Shown here in pieces: positions 36,723-47,820 of a DNA stretch of 64,000 bases. The stretch's first letter is position 1. Each line of letters begins with the position of its first letter. The notes beneath the pieces are model-generated. The model searched no databases. It was not told the DNA's origin and was given only the letters and a program-made list of their open reading frames with translations. Both the position numbers and the translations under genes were made by a program. Source of the stretch: Erythroxylum novogranatense (Eukaryota > Streptophyta > Magnoliopsida > Malpighiales > Erythroxylaceae); assembly GCA_029891385.1 (NCBI GenBank), contig CM057234.1, positions 24,662,350-24,726,349 on the forward strand, given 5' to 3'.

Positions 36723-37241
36723 ATAGGTCTCCAAATCAGTCCAAATTTCAGCCTCTAAATTTCAATAACTCATCATATTTATTTCTTAACAGTATAACTC
36801 TAAATTTTTTTCCATTGCCATCGGACCGTTCTTTCAGTACTATACAGTCAATCGGTCAGTCTCTCAAATATTTTCGGTCCGGGCATTTTCTCCTAAATTT
36901 CCCAGAAATTTCCTATAATTCACTATCAAATACCGGTCACTTTCGTAACCAATATTAAATCAATCATTTGAACCCAAAACTCAAATTTCTCAATTAATCA
37001 TATTCCGGTCGATTCGATTGATTCACAATTTGATCGATTCAAACCAGTCACTTGATCAATTTCAATTCACAATTAAATACCGAAAAATCATGAATGCATG
37101 TACTATGAATATATGCATATCAAGATAAACCAGTTCCTCTATAATTAGAGGCCGATAGCATACTCGATCGAAGAATACAAGAAACCGATCATCGGTCCCA
37201 ATATTACCATTTTACCCTTCACGTGATAGCAGGATGTTACA

Positions 37242-38288
37242 TTTGATCTTGTTCTTAGCTTTAGATTTAGTCTTTTAGGTGAGGCTCTTTACTTTAGAGG
37301 GTGGTTGATGGTTCTCTTTATAGTTCAGGAATTTGTGGTTAGTTCACTTTTGTTTATTTAATTACAGTTCATGCCCACTCGTTATGAACCCCCGCCTGCC
37401 GCAATGCTGAGTATATATATATATATATATATAATGAGCTACCTATTTACATTATAATACACTACAAAGTGAAAATTGAGCTCCAAGAGTTATTCATAAA
37501 ATATATAAAAAAGATACTTATCATCTTCTTTTCTTCATTTTAGTTACAACAATCCCTTGTTAAATAAGAATACCACCTTCAACATTGTCACTATCATCTT
37601 AACCACCATGAAAAGAACTTCTACTATTAATTTGGTAGTTCAGTCTTTTTCTTATTTATTTCTCATTTTGATACTCTTCAAGCAAAGTTTCCATTTGTTA
37701 TTTTACAATATGACTAGCTTTCTTATAAGGCGTTACGTTAACTTTGATCTCAACTAAATGTTTTTTTTAACTTTATGGTTTCTCTACCTTTTAAATGTTT
37801 GTTACAATATGAATAAATAATGTGGTTCTTCCAACCAGGAACTAACCTCTCTTGAGCCTAAATTGGATGATTAAATCTTCGTGAAAAAGTTAATTTATCA
37901 AAAGTATTTGAACTTTCCTCCATTTGTCCATAAAAAAGGATATATGTAAATTTTAAATTAATAACCTCATATCAAAATAAAGACATATATATAGTAAATT
38001 AAGTAGTTTATTTTACACAAAAAAATATAGACTTTGCCAGTAAAGTGGATGGGATCTATTATTTGCCTTCTATATGGAAAGAAAATATTTCCATTGAAAT
38101 CCTTTTCAAGTGTTTTATGGGTTTGATATGTTATTACTAGATAAGTTTATATGGCCATTTACAAGTAAATTTAGGAATTGATTTCAAAACGTTTGTGAGC
38201 AATGCTCTACATAATTTTAAAGATTAGTTATGACCATTAGGGGAACTAGCCAACTAGGTTAGGTATGATCAATACATTCTATATTTTC
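37242..38288. other. Intergenic, nothing recognised
   Basis: AT-rich. Contains a TA array at 37412-37431. No gene is seen. Confidence 0.4.
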
Positions 38289-38583
38289 AAGAAATAAGAA
38301 AATAACAGGGTAAGTTGGAAGAGGGTCCTTGGGGTTGGGGATTCAACCTTTTGGAAGAGGGTAAACTAGGTTGCCCGCACGGGTTGCCTGAGTGGTAAAC
38401 TAACAGGGTAAGTTGGAAGAGGGTCCTAGGTTCGACTCTCAAAAATGGGAGAAAAATGACCGCTCTGTTAGGGTGCTGCTCAGGATCAGACCGTGATTCA
38501 ATCCTCCAGCGGTGGTCGGGCCTGTGACTGGGGGCCCTTGGGGTTGGGGATTCAACCTTTTGGAAGAGAAGAAATAAGAAAAT
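38289..38583 (+). mobile_element. Rearranged tRNA-derived SINE with 15-bp TSD
   Basis: Element 38304-38568 is flanked by AAGAAATAAGAAAAT at 38289-38303 and 38569-38583. It contains an A-box-like TTGCCTGAGTGG (38385) and a B-box GGTTCGACTCT (38431). Its head (ACAGGGTAAGTTGGAAGAGG and CTTGGGGTTGGGGATTCAAC) repeats pieces found later in the same copy, so the 5' part is a duplicated internal segment. Confidence 0.75.
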
Positions 38584-39840
38584 TGCATTTTTATATCACA
38601 TTATGAATTTTCTTATCTTTGTGAGGAGGAACCAAATAAAATATTAGTCAATCTATTACCAAATAACAATGAAGCTCACCAGTTTAAGGTATCAAGACAA
38701 ATCATGCTATCTTTAAAGGTCCTCAAGTATACTAGATTAGTTATGTGTGTATATATGCTTACGAGTCAATAATTACCTAAAAAAAGATTGGGTATACAAT
38801 AATATAAAATCAAACCAACCTTAAATGGTACATGACCAAAATAAACTTAAGGAATCATAAAACATTTTTAATTTGCCTTACAAATTGCCTTTCTGAATTT
38901 TTAGAATACAATTTTAACATGTTTTATTGGCATAACATTCTTGTATGGTAGAACAAACCTATGGTATGAACAGGGCAATTAAATCTCCAAAATATCAACA
39001 TTAAGAAAATAAAAAAATGTAGGAATTTGAAAATTTTAAATTTACCTTCTAAAATTTAAGGATATAATTTTAACATATTTTATTGTCATAACATTTTCGT
39101 ATGGTAAAACAAACTTGTAATATGAACAAGGGTATTAGATCTCCATGGTAACAACAATTAGAACTTTTTTTATCAACGAATAATCAAGGGTGATAATTAG
39201 ATAATAAAGGTTTAAGTATAAATACACTTCCAAAATCAAGTATGCAATATTTCAACATGTTACCAAAATCGCATTCATGAGCAAGAGTCGTAGTAAGGAG
39301 CAGTGACAAAGACAACCTAAAAGTTGTAGCAAGGATGATTTAAAAGTTTTGATGAAGATGAACCCAAAGCTATGATGATGAAGATGTTGAAAAATCGGGT
39401 CGGGATCTGATCTTATATGTAGCGACATAATTACAATTTTTTTTGCTTGATTTCTCGAAAGTCAAGATCATTAAAACTTTGTAAAATGAATAACATGTAA
39501 ATCATAATAAAATAAGAATCATTACTCTTACCTTATTCCGAAACTAGATCATATTCTTATAGTATCCTTCAAACTGTTTCTAAAACTAGTTCATCTCAAC
39601 CATCGTAATCGTACAAGTATTTAGGTTCTAATAATATCCACATATTAAGTTAGAACTCTGCAATTATTTCAGAGAGGGTTAAGCAAGGAGCATCAGCTCC
39701 TTTAGAGCATAATAATACGTTATGGACATTTTAGTAATTTAACTCAAATTAAATTATAATTTTTCTAATTAAATACAAATTATGTCAAGATAAGATTCAA
39801 TATCTTATATTGATCCTTATTAATTAAATATCTTATATTT
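38584..39840. other. Intergenic with a diverged direct repeat
   Basis: About 120 bp containing AATTTTAACATGTTTTATTGG is repeated: 38871-38985 and 39032-39150, with TTGTATGGTAGAACAAAC versus TCGTATGGTAAAACAAAC. No gene is seen. Confidence 0.55.
39836..39840. repeat. Left TSD (TATTT) of LTR element 2
   Basis: Repeated at 48819-48823 after the right LTR. Confidence 0.85.
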
Positions 39841-40473
39841 TGTAGCACCCCACTCCCGACGAGACCCAAACCCGACATCAACAGTGATATCCGAGCCCGT
39901 GACCCGCGAGGGTGGCGTACTAGAACAATCATTACCTTTTTAAAACTCGATATGACTTTTTTCTTTTCTTACGAAAACAATTGAGTGCGCAAAACAATAA
40001 TGATTTGGCCCAATTATAACAAAACATTTGCAATTACAAAACAATTTCAATTATAAACCAATTTCAGTTATATCATACAAGTACACATAAATCAAAAGGG
40101 GCCCACTGAAACAATTCACTACTCTAATGCAGATGTGACGACACCGATCCCGGCAGATACTACGCCTTGCTGGCGGTACACATACTCCGTGTGTCTAACG
40201 GGTACTCTTCACTTCTGAAAAATAGATGCAATGTTGGGTGAGTTTGCGAACTCGGTGAAAACCATCATCGATGGTTCACCCAACTCATGCATTCACAATC
40301 ATATACACATAACACACAAGTAGCACTTACGGTAATATCACATGCAATTTTCTTATTCACATTTCACAGTCATTCACAGTCAATTTACATTTTCAGTCAG
40401 TCATATACATATGCAATGCCCATGAGACACTTTCAATTTTTGTTTCGTTGTTGTGACCGTGCGCCTGATCATT

Positions 40474-40665
40474 TACGTTGAGCTAGTGGCTCTGAAATCG
40501 TTGGGCTTGATATGCCCTGCGGTGAGCCTGAGGCTCTATCAGTCGTTGGACCTGAGGTCCTGTGCGTTGAGCTTAAAGCTCTATCATATACATTGGGCAT
40601 GATGTGCCCTGAAAGCCCAGTGACGGGCACAGTGCATTGAGCCTGTGGCTCTGCATACGTTGGTA
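40474..40665. repeat. Tandem array of seven or more short stem-loops, left LTR of element 2
   Basis: Units of about 20-45 bp begin with a (C/T)GTTG-like word followed by a palindrome: GAGC..GCTC (40480), GGGC..GCCC (40503), GAGCCTGAGGCTC (40524), GGACCTGAGGTCC (40548), GAGCTTAAAGCTC (40569), GGGCATGATGTGCCC (40595), GAGCCTGTGGCTC (40640). Arms differ between units yet remain complementary. Confidence 0.85.
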
Positions 40666-41489
40666 CCACCGGTCACAACTACTATTATCTGATCATTTAC
40701 TATGCATGAATGCACATGACACTTTCCAATTTCCAATTATTGCATTTCTATTTCCCATTTCAATTAATTACTATTTCCGATCATTTCCCAATGTCCTCGG
40801 ACTTTCAGTCCGGTATTTCATTCCTATGCATTTACATTTCATTTCATTAACACATTTACAATCCAATTTACTCATGCATTTACACATACTTATTCACATT
40901 TGCACTTGATATCACAATCCAATATTTGAACACCCATGGTTCGAAATCAATCAAATCACTCAATCACATATATCCATCCTTGCTTCCTCATAGCAATCAA
41001 TGCATATAATTAATAAACACATAAGGTTGAGAAACCAACTAGGTTACTCAACTGCACTTCCGAGCTACAGCCTGGAAGTCCCAATATCGTCCGTGGAGTG
41101 TCGATCCATCGGAACCTCTATGTCAATTCAAATAATTCACATTACCATTTTGGCCAATATCAATTCAATAATACATATTTAACAAATACGATAAATACTA
41201 TACATGTTATGACATTCCCAATCCAATTCCCGAATTCCTCAATTTGATCACTCTCTTACTAATCCATAACACTTCCAATTATACTAAACCAATTTACCAA
41301 TTTCCATAGTCTATAATCACATTCCAATTAAACTCACAATCACTATACGTTTACCACTCAATTTCCGATAATCATCAAATTCAATTCCTATTCTCTCAAA
41401 TGCCATTTTGATCCATAACCAATCCAAATTAGATCCCAAAATTCTCCAATTCAAAAACCTCAATAATCAACTTTTCGGAAACAGTCTCC

Positions 41490-41705
41490 CTCGTTGCGAC
41501 GTATAATCCGTTGTTCGTCGCGACGTACGCTGCTGCTCGTTGTGACGTGCGGACCAAGCCTGCTCGTCGCGGCGCACGGCTCCACTCGTCGCGGCATGCG
41601 GCCAATACTCTGCTCGTCGCGGCACATAAATTGAATATTTAATATTCTTCACGACGTGCACACTAAGGGGGCTCGCCGCGGCGTGTTCATCACTGCGTCA
41701 TGACG
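41490..41705 (-). repeat. GC-rich palindrome array, left LTR of element 2
   Basis: CTCGTCGCGGCG-like units, with the perfect palindrome CGTCGCGACG, recur every 25-40 bp in an AT-rich context. Confidence 0.8.
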
Positions 41706-42066
41706 CAAACCCGTAAACTCGTCCAAACCGAAATTTCGCAGATCTCTCGATATAAATCATCCCAAATCCATTCTAAACACTCTCAATCAGTTTTAAACCT
41801 TAAACCCAACTTATTTCTATCCTCAAAACATCATTTAACTCATTTTTCATCAAAAACCCAAATCAAAACCCACGAAACCCTATCATCGACATTTTCCAAC
41901 TTTCTAAACAATTTCTTACTCAAATCTATGATCAAACAACATAAACACATATGAACTTACTTGATTCAAGGTTCAATCCGTTGAAAATCCGTCAAACAAC
42001 TCCAAATCCACGATTTCTCACACCCACCGTCGCCGACGGCGAAGAGAAATGAAGAAATAAGCTTAC

Positions 42067-42092
42067 CTTAAGCTTATACATATATATATATA
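42067..42092 (-). promoter_or_regulatory. TATA-like element, left LTR of element 2
   Basis: The minus strand reads CTTATATATATATATG, about 630 bp into the LTR. The matching site in the right LTR is at 48185-48210. Confidence 0.5.
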
Positions 42093-42712
42093 AGATCCTC
42101 CACTTCATGTCCAATTCTTGTGGTCTAACACGTCCGATTCTTATTCTATTTTACTCCCAATTCGCTTACTCATAACCAAAATTCTCAAAATCATAATTCA
42201 ATTTATTTCATATTATTTGTCAATCAATCTCGGACCCGGAATCACATTAATCAGTCCCTTAGTCAAATTTTCCGGTCCGGATCCAAAACTCTAAAAATTC
42301 CGGAAAAATTCTCATAAATTCACAAAATTAGGAAGTGCTCATTCATATACTCAATTTCCAATTTCCCTTTCTCTATAATCCATTTCATTCCAAGTTCATA
42401 TTCAAAACCCAATTATACACTTACTAAATATCCAATTTTCACAAACCAAATTCTCATATGTACAATTTTGATAAATTCCCAATTGCACAATTAAGCCAAT
42501 TCTCATAGGACCAATTATAACCAATTTCCAATTTCACAATCAAGTCGGGAATTGTCATACATGTATGTACATATATATACTTATGCAATCAATAATCATT
42601 TATTAATGACTATCAAATCAGAATGCATGTGCAATGCAACACTTTGCTGTACTCAAATCCTAACCCGATCCAAATTACCAATCTACCCGTCACTCGATAA
42701 CTGGATGTTACA

Positions 42713-45700
42713 ATTCTCCTCCTAATAAAAATTTCATCCTCGAAATTTCATATACGATTTATCACCAAGTTAGGAGTCTTTTCGATCATTGATTCTCGAT
42801 TTCCACTTATTTCGCTATCTGAATAATTTCATCAAATCTTTCTTAACCTATATTGCCCTTTTACACATAATTTATCACTTCCAAAATCGATAACACATAT
42901 ATCGGATCCTAACAATATTTTCCAATTCAGGTCTTTGTAACATTTGGGATCCGAATCATCTTTTAGGATTTTAGACGGACTTGTTATTTTAATCACACTA
43001 CAACTGCTTACTTACCTCTTTTTCCTTTCTATTTATCTTTTAGGTTACCACTGACTTGCCAATCCATAAATCGATTCACAACACGGTCACATCGAGGCCC
43101 CTAATAACAAATTTCATTTCCCATTTACCTGTTATCTCAATCAATACATAGATTGGCCAAGGTGACACATTTAGAAACATTCTCTGTATCATTGAACATA
43201 TTGCATCTCTCCAATGCCAATTTCTAATCTCATCAGGTTTCAACAGTTTCGATAATCATTAACCATATTACTGATTCAAACACCTGTCAATCTTAACTTA
43301 AATCATCCAGGGCCTCTAATTATATTAGGTCCTGATCATTTTACTATCCGAATGAACAACTCCTTTTTAGATATAAAACCTTTCATACACTTTTCAAATG
43401 ATATCTCCAATGAAACACAATCAATCTTATCTATGCATCAATCTCATAATCTTATGAACTCCAAACCTATATTAGTTTCACACTGATAACACACAGTCAA
43501 CCATATAGGTCAAACATACTCATAATCTTTCAACGTCACATTTTACTTTCTGTTACACTTTTAATACACTTACAATTCCTTTCATGAGTTTTACTCATAT
43601 TTCCTAATCAAGTCACATTACTCATTTTCTTTACAGCTAATCTATTCACACATTTCTCGATACTATCCACTATTCAAAATTCTCGATTCGGATTTTGTCA
43701 TGCTTTCAATACACCTCTGCACACTTGATGTGGAATCTCCAATTGCTAATCGTTCCTTTTACACTTTACCAACTCGACGGTTTACATATAATCTTTCATC
43801 CGGTTTCATAATCTTATCATCTAATTATTTGCTTCCTTATCAAAATTCGGAAACATTCAACACATAATCCTTTTCCCAATTTACTCATATAACTTAATCA
43901 TTATTACTTTACAAACGCATATTCATCCAAAACATTTTTGTACAAATAGAATCTCCAAACTTTTCACAACACTTTCCAATACACTATTCAATACAATAGC
44001 TTTTAAGTCATCAAATACCAATGCAGCCCATAAGCTTATCTTGATCTCCATACACATAGAATCTCTTTACATTTTTCCAATAGATCACATTATCATCTTT
44101 ACAATTCATTTCATATTATAACACCAATTCAATTGATACGATCAATACTCGAATTGAACATTTCTCTAAGTATCTCTTCTTAAAATCATTTGTCATACAC
44201 TTCACATATTTTCCTTTTAACACTTTCCTTATCATTTACGATCGAAGACCTTTACCAATTTACGGATGTATCCAGATACAATCAATCCTATTATAACTCC
44301 AAATTCTTTATATACTTATCATTTACAATTTCACATTTATCTTGCCTCTATTTGCATTTAATCTCCCAATACCATGTTGAATAATAATAATTCATCCACT
44401 AATTATTCTACCAAGATCAAATTCACTCTTATAAAACTTACATGTCAAACAATTTCCTCATTGTGCCAATTTCTCTTATTCACTTTTCAAATGTATTCAA
44501 TCGATCATCATCCACTTTGAACACAATTTAAACATTTCACTCTAAACACAAGTAATATATGTTGCTCTTCAGTAGCATAATGACTCTTCATATCAATAAT
44601 CAATTTATATCATTTCCTAATTATCGTTTGTCTCGATGAGGAACAAATTTTCTCACGATCTATCTCCATTTCATCAAATATATTTTGACACACATTCTTT
44701 TACACTGGATTCTCCACATATTTCAATTTATTCACTATCATTTCAAACAAAATTTTCAAAACCACTTTATACTTTCCGATATTCACACAAAATATATCGA
44801 CCGATATTCTCCTCAAATCACAACCGATATCCTTTTCTTTATTCAATACTCCTATTACACAATCAAACTCTTTACATTATCGTAACACATACTTTTTAAT
44901 AACTTATTCTATTTTTTCCTCTCTAAAAGCGACTTTTCATTTATTTCACATTTTTCTCCAATTTGTCCTTTCATTTCTAAACTTTTCAATTTTAATCATC
45001 TAATCAACTTAATTCAATTCAGGGAAATTCTTCTTTCAATTCCTAATCATCAACCGTCGTCACATTTCTTATCGATTTCAATTATTCACAATGTCCTGTG
45101 ACGATCAATCTATACCATAATCCACATAACCAAAGCATCTCTTTTTGATACCGTTCATTGAGGTACATACCATTTACAGTATTACAAATCTCAATTCATT
45201 TCCAAATATCACTATAAACACTTTTGGTTCTTACTCTATCTCACATGAACTTTTAACTATTTGACTTGGCGGTTATCCACTAATGCACCAATTGATTTCC
45301 GATATCATTTCCATTTATCAGGTGTGCATTCGCATAGGCAAATCCGCTGACCTTAACAACTTTTTACTTTTTCTTCTCTCAATACTATTTTCTCTCATTT
45401 CAATCCTTTCATCATTTTGTTTTACGCAACCACACTCAAATCCGTATCACAAATATACATTCATTGTTGCTTTCTCACTTAACATATTCAAATTCTAGGT
45501 CATAGACCTCCAATCATAACTCCCATCACGCTTCCGTTGCGCAACTCGATCATAAAACATTTTATTTGCCATCTTTCACATATCTCTATATTTCTTCTAT
45601 CACTTCACAACTACACATATACAATTCACATCTACTTCCCATTCACAGATTTTTCCAATATCACTCTAATGTCGTATTTCATAATACGCCTATCAATACC

Positions 45701-45965
45701 AATACACTAAATCTCCAATCATCATATCGCATCAGTATACTTGTTCTTTTCTTTGATTTCTACAATTTTCATTTATCACATTTTCCCATATCATCTTTTC
45801 CTCACTATTTCTAACCACTTAAATCACTAATGCAGGCTCATGTATGAGACTCATATGCTAAACCGGGATCGATCGTCCTATCTGCCGAGACATAACTTAT
45901 ATGCATGCACTTTGACACATTTATCTCGAATGCCCATGTAAGATTGTACGGGCTCGATACCACAA
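42713..45965 (-). other. Non-coding interior of element 2
   Basis: No gag, protease, reverse transcriptase or integrase motif on either strand. The longest frames are low-complexity shadows. A PBS-like site lies at its right edge and the polypurine tract at its left edge. Confidence 0.7.
45951..45962 (-). promoter_or_regulatory. Primer binding site of element 2 (tRNA-iMet-like)
   Basis: Minus TGGTATCGAGCC, three bases from the LTR. The expected initiator tRNA-Met site is TGGTATCAGAGCC; here CAGAG reads CGAG, the same CAG-to-CG change seen across these LTRs. Confidence 0.65.
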
Positions 45966-46593
45966 TGTAGCACCCACTCCCGACGAGACCCGAACCCGAC
46001 ATCAACGGTGATATCCGAGGCCCGTGACCCATGAGGGTGACGTCTTAGAACAATCACTACCTTTTAAAACTCGATATGACATTTTTCTTTTCTTACGAAA
46101 GCAGTTGAGTCATGAAAACAATAATGATTTGGCCCAATTATAACAAAACATTTGCAATTACAAAACAATTTCAATTATAAACCAATTTCGGTTATACCAT
46201 ACAAGTACACATAAATCAAAAGGGCCCCTGAAATAATTCACTACTCTAATGCAGATGTGACGACACCGATCCCGACCCGATACTACGCCTTGCTAGCGGT
46301 AGACATACTCCGTGTGTCTAACGGGTACTCTTCACTTCTGAAAATAGATGCAATGTTGGGTGAGTTTGCGAACTCAGTGAGAAACCATCATCGATGGTTC
46401 ACCCAACTCATGCATTCACAATCATATACACATAACACACAGTAGCATTTACAGTAATATCACATGCAATTTCCTTATTCACATTTCACGGTCATTCACG
46501 GTCAATTTACATTTTCGATCGATCATATACATATGCAATGCCCATGAGACACTTTCAATTTTCGTTTCGTTGTTGTGACCGTGCGTCTGATCA

Positions 46594-46790
46594 TTTACGT
46601 TGAGCTAGTGGCTCTGAAATCGTTGGGCTTGATATGCCCTGCGGTGAGCCTGAGGCTCTATCAGTCGTTGGACCTGAGGTCCTGTGCGTTGAGCTTAAAG
46701 CTCTATCATATACATTGGGCATGATGTGCCCTGAAAGCCCAGTGACAGGCACAGTGCATTGAGCCTGTGGCTCTGCATACATTGGTACCA
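46594..46790. repeat. Tandem stem-loop array, right LTR of element 2
   Basis: Same series of palindromes as 40474-40665. The main differences are GACGGGCAC to GACAGGCAC and CATACGTTGG to CATACATTGG. Confidence 0.85.
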
Positions 46791-47597
46791 CCGGTCACAA
46801 CTACTATTATCTGATCATTTACTATGCATGAATGCATGACACTTTCAATTTCCAATTATTGCATTTCTATTTCCCATTTCAATTAATTACTATTTCGATC
46901 ATTTCCGATGTCCTCGGACTTTCGGTCAGTATTTCATTCCTATGCATTTACATTTCATTTCATTAACACATTTACAATCCAATTTACTCATGCATTTACA
47001 CATACTTATTCACATTTGCACTTGATATCACAATCCAATATTTGAACACCCATGGTTCAAATCAATCAAATCACTCAATCACATATATCCATCCTTGCTT
47101 CTCATAGAATCAATGCATATAATTAATAAACACATAAGGTTGAGAAACCAACTAGGTTACTCAACCGCACTTCCGAGCTACTGACTGAAGTCCCGATATC
47201 GTCCGTGGAGTGTCGATCCATCGGAACCTCTATGTCAATTCAAATAATTCACATTACCATTTGGCCAATATCAATTCAATAATACATATTTAACAAATCG
47301 ATAAATACTATACATGTTATGACATTCCCAATCCAATTCCGAATTCCTCAATTTGATCACTCTCTTACTAATCCATAACACTTCCAATTATACTAAACCA
47401 ATTTACCAATTTCCATAGTCTATAATCACATTCCAATTAAACTCACAATCACTATACGTTTACCACTCAATTTCCGATAATCATCAAATTCAATTCCTAT
47501 TCTCTCAAATGCCATTTTGATCCATAACCAATCCAAATTAGATCCCAAAATTCTCCAATTCAAAACCTCGATAATCAACTTTTGGAAGCAGTCTCCT

Positions 47598-47820
47598 CGT
47601 CATGACGTATAATCCATTGTTCGTCGCGACGTCTATTCTTCTTTCGTCGCGACGTGCGGACCAAGCCTGCTCATCGCGGCGCACGGCTCCACTCGTCGCG
47701 GCGTGCGGCCGATACTCTGCTCGTCGCGGCACACAAATTGAATATTTAATATTCGTCGCGACGTGCACACTAAGGGGGCTCGCCGCGGCGTGTTCATCAC
47801 ACGTCGCGACGTGCAAACCT
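47598..47820 (-). repeat. GC-rich palindrome array, right LTR of element 2
   Basis: TCGTCGCGACGT and CTCGTCGCGGCG units as in the left LTR. Several units here are perfect palindromes where the left copy is mutated. Confidence 0.8.

Larger units (their letters stand above)
28523..37241 (-). mobile_element. LTR retrotransposon 1, gag-only (TR-GAG-like), 8719 bp
   Basis: LTRs at 28523-31280 (2758 bp) and 34408-37241 (2834 bp) start TGTAGCG and end GTTACA on the plus strand. A perfect TTTGA duplication flanks the element. The PBS for initiator tRNA-Met (34391-34402, minus TGGTATCAGAGC) adjoins the right LTR. A polypurine tract (minus AAGGAGGGTGAAT, 31281-31293) adjoins the left LTR. The element is therefore transcribed from right to left. 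The 3.1-kb interior keeps gag and the start of protease; the remaining 1.75 kb shows no reverse transcriptase, ribonuclease H or integrase motif. It would need enzymes in trans. The interior beyond gag is related to that of element 2. Confidence 0.9.
34408..37241 (-). repeat. Right (5') LTR of element 1
   Basis: 2834 bp, colinear with the left LTR. Differences are concentrated at CAG, CG and CGAT words (see findings). GC-palindrome array at 36116-36300. Confidence 0.9.
39841..42712 (-). repeat. Left (3') LTR of element 2
   Basis: Carries the tandem hairpin array (40474-40665), the ACCATCATCGATGGTTCAC block near 40262, and the GAAACCAACTAGGTTACTCA block near 41030. The GC-palindrome array lies at 41490-41705 and a TATA-like stretch at 42067-42090. 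Confidence 0.9.

Noticed and set aside
38368..38450. A true tRNA gene
   Set aside because: A- and B-box-like motifs are present, but no cloverleaf can be drawn and the segment lies within a TSD-flanked SINE.
40469..40669. 66-codon minus-strand frame present in both LTRs of element 2
   Set aside because: Its conservation follows from the LTRs being copies. The sequence is the hairpin array and codes for no known domain.
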